The notes under the pieces are model-generated. The model worked only from the letters and a program-made list of their open reading frames with translations, did not search any database and was not told the origin of the DNA. The translations under genes were made by a program, and so were the position numbers. Below are positions 51,801-60,800 of a stretch of DNA of 64,000 nt, piece after piece; position 1 is the stretch's first letter; each line of letters starts with the position of its first letter. The stretch comes from Tachypleus tridentatus (Eukaryota; Arthropoda; Merostomata; Xiphosura; Limulidae): the NCBI RefSeq assembly GCF_004210375.1, contig NC_134835.1, positions 70,090,447-70,154,446 of the forward strand. Reading direction: 5' to 3'.

Positions 51801-54800
51801 ACTATGAGCACAAAGTGATTTTCTTGTTGATATAAAAATGCTTTTCTTCATCTGAAATTTTTTAAAATTTGTATAACCTCAAAAATCTCTGAAGTATAAA
51901 GTTTTTTTTTCTTTTCAGTGAAATTGTATTTTGTTATTTTCAATACACTATAGAGACTCAGTTGATTTAACTAACCCAGCAGCCAATGATAAAAAAGTCT
52001 AAATTAATCTAACTTGCATGCATAGTAGAATGACTAGAGGCTGTAACAGGAAAAACAGTTGTTTATCCCAAATATAACATAAACCTCAAGTCTTTTTGTT
52101 TAAATGTAATTTTATTATATTTATTGCTCTGTGAACTGTGTATAACTAAGTTATCTTACCACACAAGTTGTAAATGACTTTGCAAATTTTTAGTTCTTAT
52201 TACTCTATTGAATTATGCAATGCACGATCTACCAGTGAACATACCTTGTTAAGATTTTTCATTATCTAAGCAAATATTTCTAATTTTTACATTTTAGTTT
52301 TATAACAATAAATAATATAAATGAAAAACAGATTTTTTTATGTTGGTTGCTAATCAAATTTAAGTCTACTTATTTTTATGATGAAACTAGCACACAACAT
52401 TTTTATTTACTTAAGTAATACCCCTAAGAATAATAAGATTTGCAGGTTTTTTTTTTCAAGTAAACAACGTATGGTCAGAGGATAATTTAAAAAATTATAA
52501 CTCAAAAAGTAGGTTGAACACCGTCCTGATTTTTTTTGTAGATTATATTTAGAGATGTAAGAATACATGGTAAAAATCTGAAAAGGCTGAATAACTGTTG
52601 ACATGTGGCCTGAAGTAGGGCCATTTTAGCTAAATCATAAAAAGTTGCATGCAACTAAATTTTTTTACAGGAGATCTAATAGACTTTTAATTACAATTAC
52701 TGATTTAGCAACTGATATGTTATAGGAAATTTGAAAACAAAATTTAGCTTTGTATCATATTAAGTCTTAGAGCTATGGCTTATTAAATAAACCAATGTTT
52801 TTTTTACGATTTTGGGTTTTCAGGTGATTTTACAGCCTCACTATGAAAATCCTAAGAGAGATAAACTTGGTTTGAGACCATTTTTGAATTCTGTGAGATT
52901 ACTTCAGTCAGTGTAGCAAATGTCAGCCTTCTACCACCATTACTTTTGCAGCTTTAAGCAGCCAAAGTTGCCCAAAAATGAATTTGCCAAAAATAAAAAA
53001 AATTAAATATTACAGGACTGTAAATCAGAAACTATTGGAGATATTGATCTAATCTTTGTCAGTTTTTCATTATATGGGTAGATGAGCACATGTGAATTTT
53101 TTCAAGGCATTTTGAGGGGGTCACCTGGAAATTTTTCCAAAATCTGAATGATTTGACATGGAATGACCCTTTACATTATGCATGAGAAAAACTGTTTGAT
53201 AGTGTTTTTATTAAATCTTTAAAGTGTATTGGTTAATGAATTACCACAAATGTTATTGAAGGTAAACTGTTTAAGAGCATCAAGGTTTCAATCAAACTTA
53301 AGATATAAAATGTTGTTTAACTTCTAGTTAATTATTTGGCTGTTTTAAGGTGAATCCTGATGATGAATGTGACATGGAACATAAAGATAAATTAGTTATA
53401 TTGCATTATGTTGTGTTAAAGAACCTAGTATAATTTTATGATATAGTTTTTTAAAATGAAATATTGCAGACATTAGTGTTGTGCATGTTGGTTTCTTTCC
53501 CATTGCTGAATTTTAATTTTATTCTCATCAGGCTCAAGCAGTATCTAAACAAGAATTGGAAAAATTAATGCAAAGCTTAAGTGCCAAAAATGTTTCAGTT
53601 CAGAGTGGTTTCATCTGTCCAACATTTATACATTCTTATCAGCTGTGCCAGTTTTTTTATCCCAGAATTCATCAAGTATGTAATACCTTTCATATTTATG
53701 TTTTTAATATATTTGTTGTTGTATCTGTTTGCAGTGAAAACAAACCATATCTATGATCACTAATACATATGTGTGTTTATATATATGCGTGTGTGTGTGT
53801 ATTAGTGCTTCAACATTAGTATTGTTAGGTAAAAGATTTAGGCTTAACTTTGCAATTTACTTTGTTTTGTAGATTATTTTTGAGTACATGATTTTAATGC
53901 ATGGGTACTCCAGTAGTGTTCCCACCTACAGTACAAGTGGAAGACTCCAAGAATTATTTGTTTAGTAATCTAGCAGTGTTGTTCATTGATTTATGATCAA
54001 CTGAACTTGTAAACATGCAGTTTTATTTATTCATAGCAATACTATCTCTAACTTCATCTAATTGAGAGACCATTTGTGCTGCTGGAAAATGGTAGCTGTT
54101 TTCATCCTTCATAGTAGTTACCTACAAAATGCATTTATTGCTTTTTTTTTTGTCCAGGTAAATGCTTATTTTAAAACAAGTGAGTTACATATAATGAATA
54201 TAGAAAATGATGAAATGTACTTTAAAGATGTATTGTATGCCTGTTACACTTTTTATAATTCACTAACATATAGTCAACAGCTTAAAAAATGTAAATCTTA
54301 TGCATTGTTATTAACTTCCAGAGCAACATTAAAAATCAACCTAGTAACGAGTATAGCTAATTCATACTTATAAAGATTAAATGCAATACTTTGGTACTTT
54401 CACTATGAATATTTTCCCGTAAAGTCAGTATTATCTTACAAGGTTATCTAATTAGATTTAGGATAGACCAACAAAGCTAATAATGCAAAATAACCTTCAT
54501 GATGTTATGTGTTAAGCAGTTAAATTTATATTGTGCATAAAATTGGCAAAATGTTCCTTCACCTCAATTTATAAAATCAATTAGTGTAGTTGTGTAGACA
54601 GCAGGCATGAAAATGCAAAATGCTTAAGCTATTTCACATTTCAAAATAAAGTTGCAAAGACAATTTTTGATGTGCAGTGATAATAATAAAGAAAAAATAG
54701 ATTATTTCCTACTTGTAGGACATATAAGCACTGTTTTAGCTTCAAAATTATTGGTTTAAGATATTGTGAATAAATTAACATCTGTATAACTCTGTGTAAG

Positions 54801-57800
54801 TAAAACTTCACACTAACAATGCATTGTAGCTAGTGAAAGTCTGAGTCCAAGATTAATTGTACCAGTAGCCTGACATTTGAAGTAAGTTACCACAACACAT
54901 TACTGTTTAACTATGGTGCCAAATAGCAAGAAACTACCAACAGTACAGCTAAAAAAAAACTAATGCTTATAATGGTACAAAATAATAAATAAGTGAAAAT
55001 GTAAAACATAGAAAAAAAAAGCTAAGATATGAGTATTTTAATTACACTGTAATCATGATGTATGTTATAAAAAAGAAAAATATATTAAACATTCCTTAAG
55101 ATGTTTAACACAACTAATATGATGTAACTTACCACTGTCGTTTAATAAACATGGAATAGTGAAAAGCAAGTATTAAGCTGCTTCTTCAGTACTAGCAAAA
55201 AAAGTAAATGTGATTAGATTTTAGAAAGTTGGTAATTGTTATAAGACTTCAAAAGTGAAGAAATAATGGTTAAATATAGCAATAAAGTAATTATCCCAAA
55301 CTAATGTAACCTAACTAAAGATACAAGTAGCTTATTATGCACTTGAATATCTGAAGCTATAAACAGGTGATGGAGTCAATGTTGTGTGTACATCTTAAAG
55401 TACAGGTAGACTTCATGCATACTATATGTAGTTTATAGTTATTAAATTATTTTTATGCAATTAAAAAGTGGATTGCATCCTACAAAAATGTTGTGTACCT
55501 TATTAACAGATGCATACAAGCACATCACTGGCAAGTTACAGGAAAATAGCATGCCATATATTAGGTTGTCCAGAAATAAATGTCGTTGACAGTATTTGTC
55601 AACTGTGATTGTTTCTCCTGGATTCAAAAAGTTGCAGTGAATGATGCCAACCACAATCCCACCAAACAGTCATCATGACATCTCTGTGATGAAACTTGGG
55701 TTTTGGGGTTGTTTTGCAGGCGAGCCATTGTGCAGATCGTTTCATCGCATGTCACTATCCATTCAAGAAATGGATCATTTTGGTTCTTTAGTAGCAACAT
55801 AAAGCAGGTCTCATAATGCTGATTTTGTTTATCTTCAGTTAGCTCATATGGAATCCACTTATCCAACTTTTTTGTCTTTCCAATCGCACTCAGATGGTTG
55901 GTAATATTTGATTTGCTTATGCCTAGCTTTTATGTAAGCTCACATACTGTCGTGTGAGGGTCTGTCTCAACTGCTTCTCTTAATGTCTTTTCATTGAAGG
56001 ATGGCTTTCTTCTACAACCTTAGTGGAACCAATGCTGAACTGTACATTCAGTAACAGATCCATGGCCAATTGCCTGGTTGACTTTCCTTGTAGTTTTGGT
56101 AGCTTTTCGTCCACGTTTGAAGTAGTAGAGGAAAATCAGACAAAAGTCCTTGTCTATGCTGCCTTGGGGGTTGCTAAACTTACTCTGAGTAGAGTTGAAA
56201 CAGCACACAATTAAGACATCTTGTACACAACAAATGTTGGATTCAACCAACCAATGATAAGTTACTCAATATTTGGCTTCTAAATGTCATCATGAGAATT
56301 CAGGCATCTATTTCTGGACAACCTAATATAACTCAAAAGCTAAATGTATATGGACTTTAAAGTAATGGGTGAAATATATTGTGAATATGGTCATTCAAAA
56401 CTTTGTTGTTGTTTGTAATTAAGCTCAAAGTTACACAAAGGGCTACCTGTGCTCTGCCCACACCAGGTATCAAAACTTGGTTTCTGGCACTCTGCCACTG
56501 AGGAGCTTGAAACTTTGTAGTGCTTATTTTATTTATTGCAACTAAAACATTGGGAAGAAGTTACATTTACAGTACTCTTGATTATAGTTTCAAAGTAAGT
56601 TTAAGCAATATACATTACTTTTAACATCAAAATTTTTTGTTTATTGAGATTTGTTATGCTCAAGTGGAAAGGATGACATTTTGAAATACTAGTTTTTCAT
56701 CTTCATGCTAGACCTGAAGACAGAAGTCTTTTTAAATCATTGTCCTTTACACTTGAGATTTTTTGTAGATTAATACTCCAAGAATATCCTAAAGTGTCAC
56801 TCTTAACTGGGCAATTACTGCCCATTTTACCTTTATTTGTTCATCATGAAGACTGCATAACTCATCTATTAAAGAACACATGCTAATATTTCAACACTAT
56901 AATTACATGAAAATCACATATAACTTGTAAATAATATTTAAAACCTTGCATGTACGACCATGTTAATTGAAATAATGTCTAAACTCTGAAACCGTTTTTA
57001 ATTTGTATTTATCTTGCATTTGATAACTATTTTCCATTCCTGTTTCTTTGCCCTTGTATTCCCCATAATTATCTTGACTATAAAAATGTGGTATCCTTGA
57101 AATGATTGTGATGTGAAATTGAGATGTTTTGAATAGAGATAGTAAGCTTACAAGAAGTATTCTTTATAGGAGTCCTCTGAAAGTGACTATGTAAAGGAGA
57201 ATTTGTCTGTCATTTCCTCTATAATATGAATGAATAACACTACACTTATGTATCCCATGATGCATTCTTTAAAAAGTTGCATAATATTAGGCTACAATAT
57301 TAAGGCAATAAGCAAATGATGAAAAGAGAGTGCACGTGATTTGGATTATACTAATCAGTCAGACCTGTATTTTAACGATTGTTGATAGTCTGTTATTATT
57401 CTTGTTGTGTTCATGAGGAAAAGTGTATAATAAGCTATTGATTTTGAATAAGTAGCTCATTAGCTATTTGTTATACTGCTAATTTTTTACTAGATCAAAT
57501 AAGTTGAACTGATGCTGAAAGCTTAATAATGGTATTATTCTGTCTGTAGTGGAAGTATGTGTGCAGAATAGCTTTAACTTATTGAGGCATATGTTGCTTT
57601 TCAGAATGATGAAGTGAGAGTTCCTTCGCAAGATGAGTCAACTGGTAATAGTGAAAGACTGAAATTAGGATCCAACGGGGTTCATTATAGTAGCCCACTT
57701 GTACATATGAAGTCATATAGGTGAGAAATATTTGAAAAGTTGCTTGAAGAAAGTATTATTAAGGATAAACTGTCGTAATTAATGCCACAAATATGTATTC

Positions 57801-60800
57801 TCTATTGGCAAAACTAGATCTTGATTACGGAATAAACTAGTTTTCAACATTACAGCAGTCTAAATGTAAAGTTAAGAATGTATATTGCATGCATGAAAAA
57901 CAAGGAAACAATTACTTTCACAATATTCTTTTTTCTTGATTTCAATTATACCTAAGCCTACATATTTTATACTGATAGTAGTAGTACATTAAATAACTTT
58001 TATTTGAATAAATAGTGCACCAAGGAACATAGAAATAATAACATGCAAAAGGCAGGCAATTTCCTCTAACATTCACAATTGTTCTGACAAAAGCCATTGG
58101 AGATTGATCAAAGTTGGTCATTATATTTCTCATGGGGACAAATCTTGTACTAACAAAGAAGTAGGAAATTCTTTATTCAGAAAATAATGTAATATAATAC
58201 ATCATTTAATACATAAAAAACCTTGGCTTCTATTAGTTGTAGATATAATTAAATGTAAGCAAGAAGCATAAACAAGTCCTAAAAGAGAGGGTGTGGCAGG
58301 AGGGTTTAATTTTCTGTTTGATGGTTGCTCTGTAGCCAAACAATATTGAAGGCTATAAAAATTATGGTTTGTCTGAGCAGTGATAGTGTTATAATGAAAA
58401 ATTTACGTTACGTTTTGTACATATTGGAGTGGTGGTGAGTAAAAGAAAGGAGATGCCCAGAGAAAATGTCACAAATCACTAGAAGAAATTAAGGATTTTA
58501 TTAAATATTGACTTATAGAATTAAGAACTTTAAACTTGTATACTGCTAAAATATGGATTATTAACTATGATTTATGCTATGCTAATTTGTAAAACAAAGT
58601 TTTATGAAAGTTTGAATATGAGGCATGAGGTAAATGATGCTTTGAAAGAGAGGGTGAAGCACAAATATATATGGTAACTCTGATATATTCTCAGCAAATT
58701 GAGTATTATTTTGTTAAAAGTAAGCATCTTGTAGACAAAAATGACATTTTAATTGTCTCCATACTAAAAGTGTTATCTATAGTAATTATTTGCACTCAAA
58801 TTCAGAATAATAATATGAAATATAAAAATACCTTTCTTCATCTATTTTAATTTTTAGTGTTTTGTTTTCCTTATATAGAAATTAATAATAAATGGTAGTA
58901 GACAAGTCAGTGTTGCTTTCAGGTAATATAGTATCTCAGAGAGATGTGCATTCTTTTGGCATATTTATACACCACATACTATTATAAGTCTTGAAAACTG
59001 ATGTTTATTTAAAAAACTGCTTGAGTCATTCAATTATGCATTTTGAAATAAATAATACATAATTAATTAAAATATAAGTCCTAAGTATAATGAACTGTAT
59101 CTTCACAGAGCTCTAGATAAAATTTTGTCATTGAGTATTTGCCCCATGAAATCCAACTCAAAGTTTAAAAGCAAAATTTCAATGAGTATTTAAATCCTTT
59201 TTTTTTCTCCTTAAGACATTATTTTTACATGTTATAAAGCCTAAGGCTTATGGTTTATAATGTGTAAGTTTTTGTACACTTACAAATCATTATATTGACA
59301 TTGCTTTAATACAATCTTCAGTCTAAAGATAGAAAAAAAGTGCTCTTATGTAGGCTTATATTACAAAACTGATGTATATATTTGATTAGCCTGAACAGAA
59401 TCTGGTATGACTAATTTAAGTCTTTACATCATAGCTGAATTAATATGAATAACTGTTTATAACTGACTAGTATCTGTGCACATCTGTTGCAGCTCTGCCC
59501 CTGCTGAATAATATATCCTGAACTGTGACTAGATATAAAAGATTCCAGCACTTCCTGTACATGATTACCAAGAACTTTAACTGTTTAACTTTAAAACTTT
59601 CACATATTTACATGTTAAACTGCATAAACATCTGTAACATATCTACGTTAAATTAATATATTGTATTTGTTGAACAACTCCTGTGGGTGCTAAAGCACTG
59701 TCTCCTTCATCCTAAGCATATATGGTTGACAAAGTTGCCCCTTTTTTCTAACACCTAATCTGACTGCTCTAATTGGATCATCTTTTCATAATTGAATATT
59801 ACTCATTTAAATATTCAAAACACTGTTTAGAATTTTTGCTTTCAGTGAACATCTGTATTTGTTTTTCATTCTATTTTGAGCACTGAAACTCCTTTTGCAC
59901 TCAACACTTGTAACAGCTATATGTAGAGCTATTGTACACAGCTTTGCAAACACAGGCATCACTTCTCTATGTAGTTGTATAATTCTGAGTAGGTAAATGT
60001 TTGTATATATGAGCCTGAAATCACACCTTTTAGCATGGGCCAGTAGTGCTTGAGCTTTTCTTTGGTTAAGAGTTTGCTGACTTGTTTTTGTTCTTTTTAT
60101 TAATCATTTCTCTCATGTAGACTGTCATGAACAACCCGATTGATAAAATGTATTACTTGTTTCAACTGCATTCATCCAGAGAACCTTAAAACCCGTGTTA
60201 ATAGTTGAAGTAAACATCTTGTCTAAATATACTTCTACATAATTGGCATTATATTATTTAAATGAAATGCAAAGTAGAGAATTTTTGTTAAGTTTTTAAA
60301 GGTTTCTTTTGAAATACAGGAGTTAAAACTAAGATGAAATAAAACTTTGAATCATAACTTGTATTTTAAAGTTAATTTTGTTTACATACATTGATTGTAT
60401 AAGTGTTTAGTTAAAATTTGAAAGTAACTCTGACTTGTGGAGAAAACTGTGTAATGGGTTGAGGGAAAGAAAATAGATGCTATTTTTATTTTACCATGGG
60501 TTTATTTAATATGTAAGTGTTTTAAGACTTTGGATGCTTAGAAAATAATAAAGGAATAAAATTTTTGAAGTGGGCAGTTTGGAGTAAGGAAAGAAGTACC
60601 ATGGGATACATGAGTGAAGATTGAAAATTTGGTTGAACACTTCCTTTTGAAATCAAGAAATTAAATTTGAATAATAAACTGTTTTGATACCAATTTCATT
60701 TATGTACATTGCTAATAAATTAGTTTAATTAAATTTTGAATGCAACTTTAAAAGGGTTGTAATATAGGCACTGAATTATATGAGGATTGATTTTTTTATT

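Larger units (their letters stand above)
53676..57604. other. Intron 14 of ZFC3H1
   Basis: Holds a (TG)n microsatellite (53787-53800), a mariner deletion derivative (55561-56326) and a SINE fragment (56412-56512). No other recognisable content. Confidence 0.65.

Noticed and set aside
54062..54373. 103-codon plus-strand open frame in intron 14
   Set aside because: Aromatic- and Asn-rich translation typical of AT-rich non-coding DNA; no similarity recognised and no place in the ZFC3H1 chain.
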